DNA of 64,000 bases from Chlorokybus atmophyticus (lineage: Eukaryota > Streptophyta > Chlorokybophyceae > Chlorokybales > Chlorokybaceae), in the NCBI GenBank assembly GCA_009103225.1, contig RHPI01000008.1, positions 571,512 through 635,511 of the forward strand. Direction: 5' to 3'. Both the position numbers and the translations under genes were made by a program. Each line of letters opens with the position of its first letter. The first letter of the stretch is position 1. Below, piece by piece: positions 34,778 through 47,429 of the stretch. The notes under the pieces were generated by a model that had not been told where the DNA came from, made no database searches, and saw only the letters and a list, made by a program, of their open reading frames with translations.

Positions 34778-37700
34778 ATGCGTGCTAGCGGTCTGCAGCC
34801 AGCGTCAGCTGACGCTGGCTCCAACCAGCTGCATGTTGCCTCTTTGAAGCGATCTAGACGCCAAAGCGCAAAACTCGCTGACTTTTTAAAGAGCATTGCT
34901 GGTAGAAAACGGCCCAAGCCCACAGCAGGCATCGTTGAGGTGGGTACTCCTTCCTCCTTGCCTTCCTTGTTTGTTTTCAAGCGGCAGGTTGTTTAACGTT
35001 GGGGTTCTAAGATTGAACGCTGTTGCAAGTTGTCAAGTAGGTAGTGCAAGGTAGTCAGAGCTTGTCGCATGCTGCAACAAGCTCTGACTGTTGCAATCAA
35101 GACAACGGAACTAGATTACCAATGCACTGAAGCTATGCATTCGTACTTGTAACACACAGGCCAGACTGGCTGATGGCAATGCAGTCGACCAGATGCATGA
35201 CGCGCCTGCGCTGAGTCTACCATCTGGAACGAGGAAACGCAATGGCAAGGCCAAGAGTCTTCCGGCCGCTGTGAAAGGTGCGAACTATGGCTTGTTGGTT
35301 TCAAGGATGAATACACGTCCTGGATTTTGCGCCATACGTGCAGCTTGGTCGGTTCAGACTCCCCAGCCTGTTGACGTTAGAACATTTGATCCATAACATG
35401 CATTGGATTTGCTGTTTCATTCGGTCACTGGTGTACTATAAATTGTAGCAATCCAAAGTATATCCCCACCCCCCTACCCGCGTTTGCAACCTGTAGCATG
35501 CACAATGGAATGTCTATGCACTGCCACGATTTGGTAGTGGGCTTAGCGGAAGAGAGGGCAGAGGGAGTTTGTGTTTTGGTTCCAGCATCCTTTTCCTTGT
35601 GCTTACTTTCAGTGGCTGCCAGAGTCAAGTGCAGCGTTGCTGGCAGCATCGGCATCAACTGCACGAGCAATGTCGCCCCTCGTTGAACCGGCAGATACGC
35701 TGGTAATGCTAATGCGCAACGCATCGCCTGGCCCTGCTTCACCGCCTGCCCAGCCTGCCGTTCCTGCACTGGCTGCCGCACCCACGCAATCCAGCTTGCC
35801 TACCGCGCCCAATGCAGCGAGTCCGCCTTTGCCAAAGTCACCACTGCAACTCCCGAAAGCATGGTCAAGCACGCAAGCTGCTGCACTGGCGTCCGAAGCT
35901 GCTTCTATGTCAACCAAAGCCGCTGAGTTCATACTTGCACTTGCTGAATGGATGGAGAGGCAAGCTTCTTGCAAGCAGTTCCAGGTGGTGGCTCTGGCTG
36001 GCGTGCATCCATCTGCTATCATTGGCAGGGAATGCAAAATCTGGTGGCCCTTGGATGGGATATGGTATGACGGTCATATAGACCACTATGACATGCAGAA
36101 AAGGCGGCACAAGGTGAATAACCTCAAGCTTGTTGTGCCTGTGCCCAAGCTAGGTAGAAGTTGCCCTTATGGCTGGTGGCTTGGTTGCAGGTGAGGTACG
36201 AGGATGGCGAGTTTGAATGGGTGGATTTAGGCATGGAACGAGTACAGCTGTTGCTCGCGCCTGGAGAGCAGTTGGCTGTGTGCGAGCGACAAGAACCGTC
36301 TGCAGCACCTTTGCAAGGAAGGTGGCCAGGTGGCCGCGTGGAGGCCATTGATAGTCATCTGGTGGCGGGCATTCGGACGATGCATGGTGGTGGTCAATCA
36401 AGCATTCAAAGAGCTCAACCCATGCCTCAACCAGGGGAAGCTGTTTGGGGCCACGTGAAAGGCTTCCCATGGTGGCCTGCGTTGGTTGTAGATGAAGATG
36501 AAGCTGAGCAAGCTGGTATACCTGCTGGTCAATTGACGGGCACCGTTCCAATGCAATTCTTTGGCACACATGACCACAGCAGGTGAAACAATGAAGCCCA
36601 CTACTGGCAAAAGAATCTACCACCTGTTGGCATCGCATAGCACGTGCAGCAGACAGATTGAGCAACTCACCATTCTCGTTGCTCAGGCTTCGTGCTTCTA
36701 GCGTGTGCTTATTCAACCAAGGCATCCGTAAGCGTTACCACCAGCTTTGTAGAACGGTGCAGTTCACGAAATCTGTAAACGAGGTCTTGAGGTATGGCTT
36801 ACATCATGCACCAGGCAGGCATGTGCTTCTTGCACATGCCTGTCAGTTGTTGTAGGCACGCAAGATCCACAAGGTGGCGAAATACAACATGCGTTAACGT
36901 GTACAGGTACCTTAAAGAAGGTGATCTGCCCGGCCCCATGCAGAGTGTGATTGAGGATGAGCTGCCACAGGACACGGATGCTAATCAGCCCACTCCAAGC
37001 GCTGCAGATACCTCTGCAGCCACCATGGATATCACTGTGATGACACCCCTGTTGCTGCCTTATGAGGTCGACGGGCTAACGGTTTTGCGGTTTGGTAAGT
37101 TACATCCAGAGTAGTCGTGCGTGTAAGGCAATGGTTGTGCCAAACGGCAATACTAACACCAAACAACGCAGGTGCTGTGGTCCCCAACAATGCCTCCTTT
37201 CACAGTGACAGGCATATATTTCCTTTGGGCTATGAAGCCGTGCGGATGTTGCCTTCCTCGGCAGGTGACTCTGTGACTACTGAGCCTTTGGGCAGTAGTG
37301 TGAACATGTCTTATTTGGCACATGTGTTGCAGACGCAAAAGCCCTTCATCGCCATCAGTTCTTCATCTCTACTGCTGTCAATTCACGGGCGGTTACGGAT
37401 TTGGATTTACTGACCGTAGTGTCCATCAGTGGTGACCAGAAGCCCTTGTTCTGCATCTGTGCTGAAGGCTTTCCGCGGGTGAGCCCTCATGCTGAGCTCT
37501 GTAATCTCACTATATGGTTACATTGAATCCTAGCATTCGTCAGTTGGCACTTGACCAGCTAGAGCTTTAGTAACCAGTACTGTGCGTGAAGATTTCAGGG
37601 ACAACACCGGCAGTTGCCTTGCAAGTCCTGAATGGCAAACGACGTAAACAGCCAGGTGCCCGCAAACAATGCGATATTCGGATGGGTGCTGCTGAGCTTT

Positions 37701-40665
37701 TTGGATTTGGAGTCAATGAAGTTGCCATGCACATCAAGGTGAGGGCATCTTTGACATGCCAGGCAGTTTTCTAGAGTCCCCGTAGTGCATCCTGTCTAAC
37801 CAGCTTCAGTGCAGGCTTTGCCTGGGGCACCATGCCTGGCGCAAGCGGTCAGCCCTTCTCAACCATGCGCGGATGGAGTGTCAACAGCAGGTGGACAAGT
37901 GATGCAGCCCAGTAGTGTCATAAACAAGGACACAGCCGTGCTGCAGCATCAAGGGCGCTGCAATGTTTGTTTCGTTGCAGAGGTGATTGCCATATAGCAT
38001 CATGAGCCAGCCATTGGTTGGGATGGGTTTACTCACAGTGCTGCATGTACTTGCTGTGAAGACTTGACACTTGTTTTCCGCATCTTGGAGACTTTGCAAA
38101 AGATGCATGCTCACACTGTTTATGTGCACGAACAGGAGTACGCTGATAACTTGTTGATGCAATGCGACCGCTGCCGAGTCATGGTATGGTTACTGCTGGC
38201 TTGCTTCTGCAACTGTGCAAAGCATGCTTGCTGAAGCTGCACCTGTTGTGCAGGTGCATAGCAGTTGCTATGGACCTTCTGTGGCTGAGTGCAGCGCCTG
38301 GCTGTGCTCTGCCTGCGATCACATCGTGAACCAACACAATGATGCTCTCCCAGAGAGCTTGCATCCCCGCTGCTGCCTTTGCCCTATTGCAGGTACGCTG
38401 TTCATGTAGCTTTCATGTAACGCAAATTGGTTAATCGCCATGCGTTAAGAACCCAAAGTTCTGCTTTAATTGACAGGTGGAGCAATGAAGCCTACCACAG
38501 ATAGCAGATGGGCTCATGTGGCCTGCGCTATGTGGATTCCTGGTATGGCTGGATGTTGCAACTGCATGCGTATGACCCGTAGATGGGTTGCCTTACTGCT
38601 TGTGGAACGCCTTCCAGAAACTGCTTTTGAGGATGTGGACAAATTGGAGCCCATTACTCTTGTGAGCACAATCCCCAAGGTATGCATGTGATACCATGGC
38701 TAGCAGCTACTGCAACCACCGTGGTGTAGCTGTGCATTGTTGATATGATGTTATGGCAGTCACGATGGAAACTGCGCTGCTCAATATGCAGCATCGCGTG
38801 TGGCGCATGCATTCAGGTACAGCAACGTGTGCTTGGCCTTTCAAGTACCGATGTAATGTGTGTGCAAGTGTGGGTGTTGGGGCATTGATTATGTGCGCGT
38901 CTGCAGTGCGAAGTGCGAACCTGCTATGCTGCTTATCACCCTCTTTGTGCACGGGGAGCGGGGTACTGCATGGAGGTAATGTTGCAGCAAAAGGCTGGTT
39001 GTTCTCGCCTGCACCTTGCATACAATTGGTTATCAACTGTTTTGTGCAAGCAGTACGTGGAGGAAGCTAGCAATGCCAAGACGACTGCGCTGGTCTCTCC
39101 CAGCAGAGCGGGTGAGTGGTTGTTTCAAGCGGCCTGATGGACATCTATTAACGTTTGCTTTGCCTCTTCTGCCATTTACTCTTGTTTGCCATGGTTGACT
39201 TTGAGACAGCACACAGGCACAGAAAGCAGCGCAGACCGCCTAGCATTACGATCCTACTGTCCTTCACATGCACCTATGATGCGAGCGGAGGCTCGTAAAA
39301 TGCAAAGTGCGATACCTGCTGTGTCTGCTAAAGACTACCAGCCACCACAGTTGCAAGCAGGCTGTGCTCGAGCAGGTACTTGCTGCAGTGGTCATTCTGT
39401 GTGTGTCTCTTTTTGGGCTTACGTTATGCCAAGGACACTAGCCTGAGTGTTGAATTGCAAATGCACAGAACCTTACAACCCGGCAGCACGGCGAGGACGT
39501 CGTGAGCCAGATGCTGTGGCTGCTGCCATGGCCAAAAGGCTGTTTGTGGAGACTGTCCCTTATGAAGTGCGCGGCATGTCTCGCCACCGAATGCCATTGC
39601 AGCCGGAGTTGTGCGAGCGGATGATGACAGGAAGTTCAAACCCCACAACCAATGCCTTCCTCAGTATGGGTGACAGATTCCGGAGGATGCGGCACTCCCT
39701 ATACGAGCGCCTGGCCTTTGGTATGGATGCACGCTGACAGTTTTGTTCACTGGCTCACAAGCTGGCTTCATGGAAGTGATAATCAGTTGCGCATGCCTGT
39801 TGACAAGACTATTTGTATAATTTTCTTATTGCTTCAGGCAAATCCGCAATACATGGCTGGGGTGCGTTTGCAAAGCAGCGGTTCCGGGCTGGTGATATGG
39901 TAAGTGACATCATGTATGCTGTGCTGAAGCAGCCCTCCTGCGTGTCAAGTGGGTGCTTGTGTGCTGCAAAGGTTACTTGCACTGCATGACGGTTGCTTGA
40001 CCTGTTGGGGTTATGACTGTAGGTTGTGGAGTACATTGGAGAAAGTGTTCGTCCGTCCGTGGCTGATTTGCGAGAAAGACGCTGCTACGACGCCATTGTG
40101 GTAAGCGGAGCATACACATGCCAGCATTTAGGCCTGGTGGGAGGCATGTATTGCCAAGGCATCCTTCATGTCTGCTGAAATAACTTGGCTTCGGCAGGGT
40201 GCTGGAACTTATATGTTTCGTGTGGACGACAACAAGGTCGTTGATGCGACCCGAACTGGAAGCTTAGCTCACCTGATTAACCATGCCTGTGAGGTGAGTC
40301 CTTGCTGCCAAGATGCCCAAAAGCTTCGCGTTGTTGCGCACTGATGAACCCATCTTGCCTGGCAGCCAAACTGTTTTAGCAAAGTTGTCAAGTATGATGG
40401 TGATGACCGCATTGTCATCTTTGCGATGCAAAACGTTGAAGTCGGTGAGGAGCTTACCTATGACTACAGGTAATCATAGGTGCATGCTAATGTTGCACCC
40501 ATTGCATGCTAGAGGCTGAAGGCTGACAGCAGCATGTGCAGGTTCAACTCCAATGATGAAAGGCTACCATGCAATTGTGGCAGTGCAAAGTGTCGAGGAA
40601 CTGTAAACTTGTATGAGGCCGAGGGCTTTGTCATTCCTCTGAGTCAGCTTCAGCTAGACAAGTAG
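34778..40665 (+). CDS. ATX-type trithorax histone H3K4 methyltransferase
   Basis: Twenty-four exons, 1127 residues (Arabidopsis ATX1 is about 1060), ATG 34778, stop TAG 40663-40665. Exons: 34778-34939, 35160-35277, 35623-36113, 36191-36582, 36687-36791, 36907-37094, 37172-37264, 37333-37478, 37592-37738, 37815-37982, 38136-38183, 38254-38392, 38477-38542, 38618-38679, 38760-38816, 38907-38975, 39054-39111, 39217-39375, 39469-39720, 39838-39899, 40023-40100, 40198-40293, 40366-40469, 40542-40665. Domains in order: Tudor-like (CKIWWPLDGIWYDGHIDHYD), PWWP (GEAVWGHVKGFPWWPALVVD), FYRN (FHSDRHIFPLGYEAVR), FYRC (PLFCICAEGF; ELFGFGVNEV), PHD (EYADNLLMQCDRCRVMVHSS), extended PHD (RWAHVACAMWIP; YAAYHPLCARGAGYCME), SET (IHGWGAFAKQRFRAGDMVVE; GAGTYMFRVDDNKVVDATRT; LAHLINHACEPNCFSKVVKY; EELTYDY) and post-SET (CNCGSAKCRG). 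It methylates H3K4 in chromatin. The NH.C.PNC and Y-D-Y motifs are intact (HACEPN). The exon 9 acceptor (GTGAAG) is the weakest junction. Confidence 0.95.
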
Positions 40666-41780
40666 CATTATCTGTGTCGTATTTGATGTGCTGCTATCAG
40701 AGCACATGTTACGTATCACGACCTCAGGTCACCATGTGAGAGCCGATGCAAGTGCAGATGTGGAAAATACCAGCAGTCGTGTCAGATACGTCGGATGCAA
40801 TCACAGTTGTGTAGTATATACCATGTCAGATTGTGGAGGTGCAATCGAAATTGAGATTTTGCCATATAGTAGGCTAGTCCTTCCATGTTTTAGCCAATGT
40901 TACCGGTGGAACAACTACAGCAATAATGTGTAATGGGTAGGCATCTACGTGTAGATTGGCATTTTATGGGTGTATACCATTATATGTGCCTCATATTCAT
41001 TGATGTTTCATGATATTGCGGATTGTTGATACTGCAATGTGGTTGGGTCTTGAACGTTTGTTACAGATTGGTGTCGATAGTTTGGCATGGATCACAAACG
41101 TTAAAACTTAACATATTGTAACACTGTTGAACAACTAGTACTTTCATGTCAAACCGTTGCGTATATATACATATTTATACATATATATATACATATATAC
41201 ATACATTTATACATATATATATGTATATATATAATGTCAATCGTACGAAAACCAGAATATTCGTCAATTGCAACAGGTGCGTAGTGTACACCAAATATAT
41301 GATACATTGAATCCAATTTGAGTTTAGCATATTTGACAATGTTTCCTGTTTATAACGTGAATTAAGCAAAAACTGGGTGCATAGGCTTTTTAGTCATAGC
41401 AAGCACATGCACGAGGTACCTGTACCGGTACAGGCAAGTGCAGCACGTGATTTGTACAAGTCATATACAAGTCACACACGGGAGGCGCTTCGTATAGTAT
41501 AGCAGGGCAAGGGGCCATGCATAGTACACAACAGACACGAGCTCGGCCCTCCAGCCGCTGCGCCACAGTTAGCTACGATATTCGATGTAGCAACACTGCG
41601 CTTAGGACGCGCCACCTTTAACAAAAGAGCAGTCACGGCCGCTAGGTTGGACAGTGAAGAAAGCGAATGAGAAGCTGTACGACGGTATGCCGATATCCGA
41701 AGCCTGCTTCTTGGCTACAGCCTCTTAAACCACGCCATCTTCTCGCAAGCTGAACATCTGGCTAGATGCCCCCTGCCTCT
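40666..41780. other. AT-rich 3' flank and intergenic sequence
   Basis: No gene seen. Contains a TA/TACATA microsatellite at about 41160-41235. From about 41.4 kb composition changes to transposon-derived sequence; CATAGTACACAACAGA near 41520 recurs near 63245. Confidence 0.6.
41160..41235. repeat. TA-rich microsatellite
   Basis: Imperfect runs of TATATA and TACATA units over about 75 bp. Confidence 0.9.
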
Positions 41781-41899
41781 TTGCAAACCACAGCCTTACC
41801 TCCAAGCCTCGGCGCACGAGAGAGGGACCGCGTCAACTAGCGCTGCAAGCATTATCGCTGGGCGGACGGCCTTCTTCATCACCGCAACCAGGGAGAGGA

Positions 41900-43640
41900 T
41901 AAAGAGGTACCCGCACTTCACTAATGCGAAGGCATCATCTCCACACTGCACACAGAGCTGAATCACTTTGGCGTGAGGCGCACCGTGAGCCTCGTTCGTG
42001 CAATACTGGTGGCACACTGGTTGTATACATAGGTTCGCATCTTTGTGGGCAACTGCTCGCAGTGTGACCTTGTCCGCGCTTGCCTTAACACTAGGAGTGT
42101 CACCCTGCAACCATTACCCATCGCTGGTATATTCTATCGTTGGAGCCTGAACATCCTCGGCAATCTGTCACCATCAACTAGAGGTAAAAAGTACATTCTA
42201 GTGATGATTGAGCACTTCTCGAAGTGGGTGGAGCTGGTACCCCTACCTGACAAAGGCAATAGGGGGGTAGCTCAAGCTTTCCTCAATTGCGTCATCAGCC
42301 ATTTCGGCTCATGCGCCGAGGTACTCACTAATCTAGGCTCAGAATTCAAAGGCAAGTTTGATATTTTGCTGGATCACGCCTACACCATCGGCGCACTTTT
42401 CGTGATCACGCTCAAGCCAACGGCCTCGCAGAGCGCGCTGTTGAAACCATTAAGAAAGCACTCCGCAAGTACATCGTCGAGCACAAAAACGCAGTTGGGA
42501 CATTTACCTGCTGTGGGCTGCCCTCGGCTATCGCCTCTCTAAGCAGGCAGCACTACGACAATATAGCCCCTACCAGCTGCTCTTCGGACGTAAGCCTCTT
42601 CTTGCGCTCCGCGCACACACCGAGGTGAAGCGTGCGCTGGACAACCTTGACAATCCTGACCGGATGCGTCAAAATTTATGTTGAGATGGACGCTAATAGC
42701 ATACACATGCACAAGTGCACACCACAACACTAGCGTCAGAAGACCATACAAGACCACCTATTGCCATCATGTCCACGGGTTTTATACCCGCCAGCTACAC
42801 ATGCTTCTACTCCAGAAGCTATTGCATCTAGCACACTCAACCATAACTTGCGCTCTAAATTGCTCCACGTAGCTAGATAAAAAAAATTGCCAACAAGCTA
42901 TAGCACACGCCAATAGTCAACTAACCACCGAGATACAATCATTCTACTACAGCGCCTGCAAGCCTCCAAACTCCTTACTCGCCGATGCGCCTGGAACCTT
43001 GTTGCGCCTGGACCTCTCGACTTGAGTTGCCTTTGACCTTCTGGCCGCTATTCCTATGCAGAGAGCAAGCTGATCGGCTGACCTAGATGTACGAATATCC
43101 TCAACAATCTAGTGGCCTGCGCTAAACTGTTTAAACATCTCATCCCCATGGCGTTGGGCAACTTGCGCACAGCCCAGCACCGCGACACGCACCGCTATGA
43201 GCGGGTGCGTAGCGGCTTCTACGAGCAGCATAGCCGCAGGTTTGAGATCGGTGACTTTGTCTACCGCATGATAAAGACTCAAGACACGCTGGACATCAGT
43301 GTTTGTCGAACCGTCTTCAAGGTCGTGAAGATGCTACCTTCAAGGGTAATGGATTTGCTGAGATAGGATAGCGTCCGTATGAAGGACAACATGAAGAATT
43401 GCGCACCTTGCCATATGCCACAGGTGATTGGGTTTGACGTCATCTAGCATCCTCGTTTTTCTCGCAACCTACGCTGTGAAGAAGGTGGCAGCGCCGATGA
43501 TGACGCAAAGATAATGCTCTGCGACGGGTGCAACAAGGGGATGCACTGCTACTGCTTGGACCCACCAAGAGCAAGGTGTCCGTGGAAGCCTATTGGTGTG
43601 ACGACTGCCGCGTCAACGGTCGTTTGCACTCCCCGCTAAG
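41900..43640 (+). pseudogene. Ty3/gypsy integrase fragment with C-terminal PHD finger
   Basis: Degenerate pol 3' end. Segments in order: the integrase zinc-binding region near 41960-42090 (NHFGVRRT ... VGNCSQCDLVRA); the catalytic core at about 42140-42420 (RGKKYILVMIEHFSKWVELV, then NRGVAQAFLNCVISHFG), with ANGLAERAVETIKKALRKY in another frame at 42417-42475; and a C-terminal domain at 43112-43366 (RRFEIGDFVYRM). A PHD finger follows at about 43480-43615 (ADDDAKIMLCDGCNKGMHCY, and after a frameshift AYWCDDC). Both aspartates expected in the core appear as Asn (WSLNILG, LTNLGSEF), so this copy is catalytically dead. Frameshifts and stops split it. No RT was found adjacent. Confidence 0.72.
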
Positions 43641-43683
43641 CTGACCACTACTGCAGGCACTGCCTCCATGCTCAGGGGGGGAT

Positions 43684-43921
43684 GGCTTGTTGACTTACAC
43701 CTAAAAGCATGTACACTAGCTCCAGGCACATGGTGACATCTTGCTACCATGCGTAGTAGGCCATAGTGCTCCAACATTCGATTTCACGACAGGGGGGTCA
43801 TACTTTCGTCCGCATCTTGCAGGAGCTGCCAACCTCAAGTACAATGGGCATCACGCCAACCTTACAACTCACACTCTGAGCAATATGCTTGTTCCACCTT
43901 ACCTTCGGGGACACCCGGCAT
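43684..43921 (+). repeat. 240-bp direct repeat, copy 1
   Basis: Runs from GGCTTGTTGACTTACACC to GGGGACACCCGG. Copy 2 at 44455-44694 is about 90% similar by eye. Both contain an open frame (AANLKYNGHHANLT / AANLKYYGHHANLT). Confidence 0.8.
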
Positions 43922-43929
43922 AACAGCTG

Positions 43930-44450
43930 TCATGCCGCTCCGCCATAACTGCCCCACTTCATCATTTGACTACAGCCGACGCGCCGCCCGGGCTGTTGGC
44001 ATTTGCACCCTAGCTATAATTTGTAGGTGCCTAACAGTAGCACTGCTCCATAGTACGCTACTCGTAGGTACTTTATAGTCATTGACCAGTTAGGAATCTA
44101 TTCGGCTATATCGAAACTTGACGCACTGCTTTGTCCATGTCATGTTAGTAGCCGTTATCCTTGTTCGAACTAGTGCTGAACAGTTGTGCCTTGACTAGAC
44201 AGCTTGGTATAAGTAGCAATTTACATTTCTGTATGACTTGGTGAAACTGTGAGTGAAAACATTAAAAATAGACTGAGACTGTGAGACGACTGAGCTGTGG
44301 ACTCGCCGCCCCGGTTGCTAAAAATCTCTTATTGTGTGAGAAAGTGTGCATGTTCGTGTGCGCATTGCTTTGCATTGCCTGTGAGATCCTTAACAGTTGG
44401 AACATCCATCCGCTCATGCAAATGTCTATGTGATATAGCACTACCTCTAG
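43930..44450. other. Spacer between the two 240-bp repeats
   Basis: No coding signal recognised; probably non-coding transposon sequence. Confidence 0.4.
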
Positions 44451-44454
44451 TAGT

Positions 44455-44694
44455 GGCTTATTGACTTACACCGAAGAGCATGTACACTGGCTCCAGGCAC
44501 ACAGTGACATCCTGCTACCATGCGTAGGCCATGGTGCTCCGACATTCTATTTCACGACAAGGGGGGCATACTTTCGTCCTCATCTTGCAGATGCTGCCAA
44601 CCTCAAGTACTATGGGCATCACGCCAACCTTACAGCTTACACTCTCAGCAGTCTGTTCGAGTTTGCCTTACATTCGGGGACACCCGGCCCGACA
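44455..44694 (+). repeat. 240-bp direct repeat, copy 2
   Basis: Second copy of the segment at 43684-43921, ~770 bp apart. Its frame continues 134 codons (44461-44865) with TYTEEHVHWLQAHSDILLPC at the start; no domain recognised. It may be the 5' part of the Penelope-like element that follows. Confidence 0.8.
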
Positions 44695-45079
44695 GGGCCA
44701 CTATCCACAAACATTGCAGCGAACTTGGAAAGACCTGCAGGTGGAAGTTTGATGCCACTCGGGAAGGTCCCTATGCAACCGTTCGTCACTGGCAACGACA
44801 ACAACAAGACCAAACCAACAGCAAGAAGAGTTCAAGTGTGCTTGCAGTACACATCCATACGCTGAGCTGGTGCACCCGACATTGCAGCATGTCATGTTGT
44901 GTGATTGTAGCATTGCTAGTTTGCACATCTTGCAGACATTGCATATTTCTAGTACTAAGTTTCGCATGCCAATGAAAGCAGATGTTTGCGGTTGTATGCC
45001 ATCAGTACGTAAAGGCATATAGGAATTCGCAGAAGCTCAGGAAATTAAACAACGACAATTAAGACTACTGCAGCCTTGC

Positions 45080-46563
45080 GTGCAAGCTGTAATGGCAGCA
45101 GTGTTGTCCAGAGCCACTGCTTGCATGCACTGGTTGCCTACCACCAATTTACAGGCTTACAAGATGGATACTGTAGCTCAAGCTGCAGTGAAAGAGCTAC
45201 AACGCCTTCTCATTATCACGGAAGTAGATAAGTGTGCAAGCACTTTTGTTGTTGTGTGCAAGACTTTCCATTTGCATCTCATGCGTGCAGAATTGCAAAC
45301 TAATACTGATCAGCTCCAAAGTGACAGCTGGCAGAACACTGTACTACGCCACACACAATACAACTCTTAGCATGACTTCGTGACTTCATAACCTGGGTTG
45401 GTGTGTCTACCTCACTTGTACCTAACCATCAGGTTACACAAGACGCCACCAGCACCTCGCTTCATTGTAGCAGCCTACCAAACCACTTTAACGGATGCTA
45501 ATGACTGGATGGCGAGGGTTTACAATGCTATGGCTTACGTGGTTAATGTTTTATGGCAAGATGCTGTAGGCCTACCAGCAGCCAGTTTGATTATCAACGT
45601 TTCAATGGCGGTCAAAAGGCTGCAGCATCACATCACATCAACACTACGAGGTCACGCACCGACAAGAAACAACCTCTCACCCTACACACTTGCGACTTCA
45701 CCACACTCTACACCAAGCTGCAGCAGCAAAACCTCACCGACCGTATGCGCGGCTTGTTGGACAAGTGTCTACCAAGGTGCACTCTCTCCACGTTAACGTT
45801 TACAAGGGAGAAGTCAACCTTGAGTGGGCTTGTGGCAGTACTGTTAATTACACGGAAGGCACAACACGCACTTTCACTGCCGTGCAATTACATGACTTGC
45901 TCAAGTTTTCGTTGGCTAACTTGTTCGTGCAAAAAAGTGCAAACAGCGTATACAACGATTGGAATTCCTATGGGGAATTCAGCAGGGGTTTACTTAGCTA
46001 ATAATACGCTCTTTCCTTAAAAGCTGAACTTCATCGAAAGATTGGGGCGTACGGTGATCCTGTGCTGTTGCAACGCTTTTCTCCGTGCATTTTGCGCTAT
46101 GTGGATGATCCATCTGTGGTTGAGGTGCCTGAGTTCCAGCAGGCATTGTACTTGTCACCCACAACATCAGCAGGGGGCAATACTCACAGGCAATGCTCAC
46201 TGTCGTTCAGTCTGCCACTGCTGTGCCTTTCTTGGATTTATGCGTCCTACAGATGAAGGACATAGGCCTTTGCACAAAGGTGTACATCACGAGACGTGAC
46301 CCGGCCTATGTGAACATCTCCGTGCGTAGGGCACCTCACCCTTATTCCAACATTGCACGAATAGCCAAACATAAATAGAGAGTAGTTGTATCGCAGTGCA
46401 TTTGCTTTTAACGCATTTGTACATGTCGCTCCCATTGTATCAGAGATGGTGCTATTGTTGGGGGACATCAGTCGAGGTGGCCATACTAAGGAGCAATTGT
46501 TGCGAAGGTTGCGTGGGAAGCTGTGGAGCATGCAAGGCATGGCATACGACACGAATTATAAGT
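45080..46563 (+). pseudogene. Penelope-like reverse transcriptase remnant
   Basis: Fragments in changing frames: LLIITEVDKCASTFVVVCKT (about 45205-45265), the RT block LYLTIRLHKTPPAPRFIVAA (about 45418-45480), TCDFTTLYTKLQQQNL (about 45685-45740), LLKFSLANLFVQ, IGIPMGNSAGVYLAN, and the catalytic box RYVDDPSV (about 46098-46120). A C-terminal piece lies near 46400-46560 (AFVHVAPIVSEM). The words KLHKTP..RFI, DFTTLYT and GIPMG.S are typical of Penelope-like elements rather than LTR or LINE reverse transcriptases. At least three frameshifts make it inactive. Confidence 0.68.
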
Positions 46564-46768
46564 AGTTGTACAATGGTGGTGTATAGGTTAGAGAAGGCAG
46601 CAATCCTGGCCAGCACAGGGTGACGGACGTGAGCCGATATTCCAACAAGCAGCACACGACATCGACAATAGATAAGTACGGGTAAGTGATGGATAAGTGA
46701 TTATGGGGAGCAAATTGCCCGCATACATGTTGAGTTGATGCACAGCTCACAGCAATTCCATAAACACT

Positions 46769-46972
46769 CCCTCGCGGTAGTCTGCAGGTGCTTCCTTTGC
46801 TGCTTGCTGCTGCCCCTTCCCCCTTCCCTCTGCCCACACTCTTCCCCCAGTCTATAGCTAGTGCACTTAGCTATAGCTTAGTGGGGCCCCCCACCCCGTT
46901 GTTTTTGCCTTGCTTGTGCTGTATTATCATGCTTTGCTGTGTCGTGCTTGCTTGCTTGACTGATTGGCCCAT
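46769..46972 (-). repeat. Inverted dispersed repeat, left copy
   Basis: About 200 bp whose reverse complement is at 63268-63458: CTGCAGGTGCT, TTTGCTGCTTGCTGCTGC, CTCTGCCCACACTC, CTATAGCTAGTGCACTTAGC, GGGGCCCC, CAAGCAACGGGGT-like, and CTTGCTTGACTGATTGGCC at the inner end. It truncates the RT of the methyltransferase element on its left side. Confidence 0.85.
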
Positions 46973-47429
46973 GTCATTGGAGTCCTTTCCCAAATGCATG
47001 ACAGTGGCAGGAGGAGCAGAAGTTGGATGCTGACTCCTCCATGAGTCCTGCTATAACAAGTGCTTGGCAGCGCTGGTCCACCAAGTCTTCATCCAGCTTG
47101 GAGAGTTTGTACTGACGCCGGAACACGGGCTCGTCATCGACTAGCTCAATGTGCCTCTGGTACGCTAAGCACTTGCCCAGTTCTTGAACATTGAAACTGA
47201 GATGTTGTCTTTACTTGTTCAGCAGAGTTCTTATCTTCTCCTTATCCTCCAGTGGCTAGCGGTCCCATGGCGTGGTCCCAAGAGCATGCCATAGCTATGA
47301 CCGAAATGTCTTCCACTGTAACCGCCGCCTGTTCTTCCATGACAGCTGTCTTCATGGCAGTCTAGGCTTTAAGGGTGTCTTGTGGGCGATCAGTATATCC
47401 CTCAAACATGTTTTCAAGATCCTCGAAGG

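Noticed and set aside
41100-41370. Minus-strand Tyr/Ile-rich frame
   Set aside because: Translation of a TA microsatellite.
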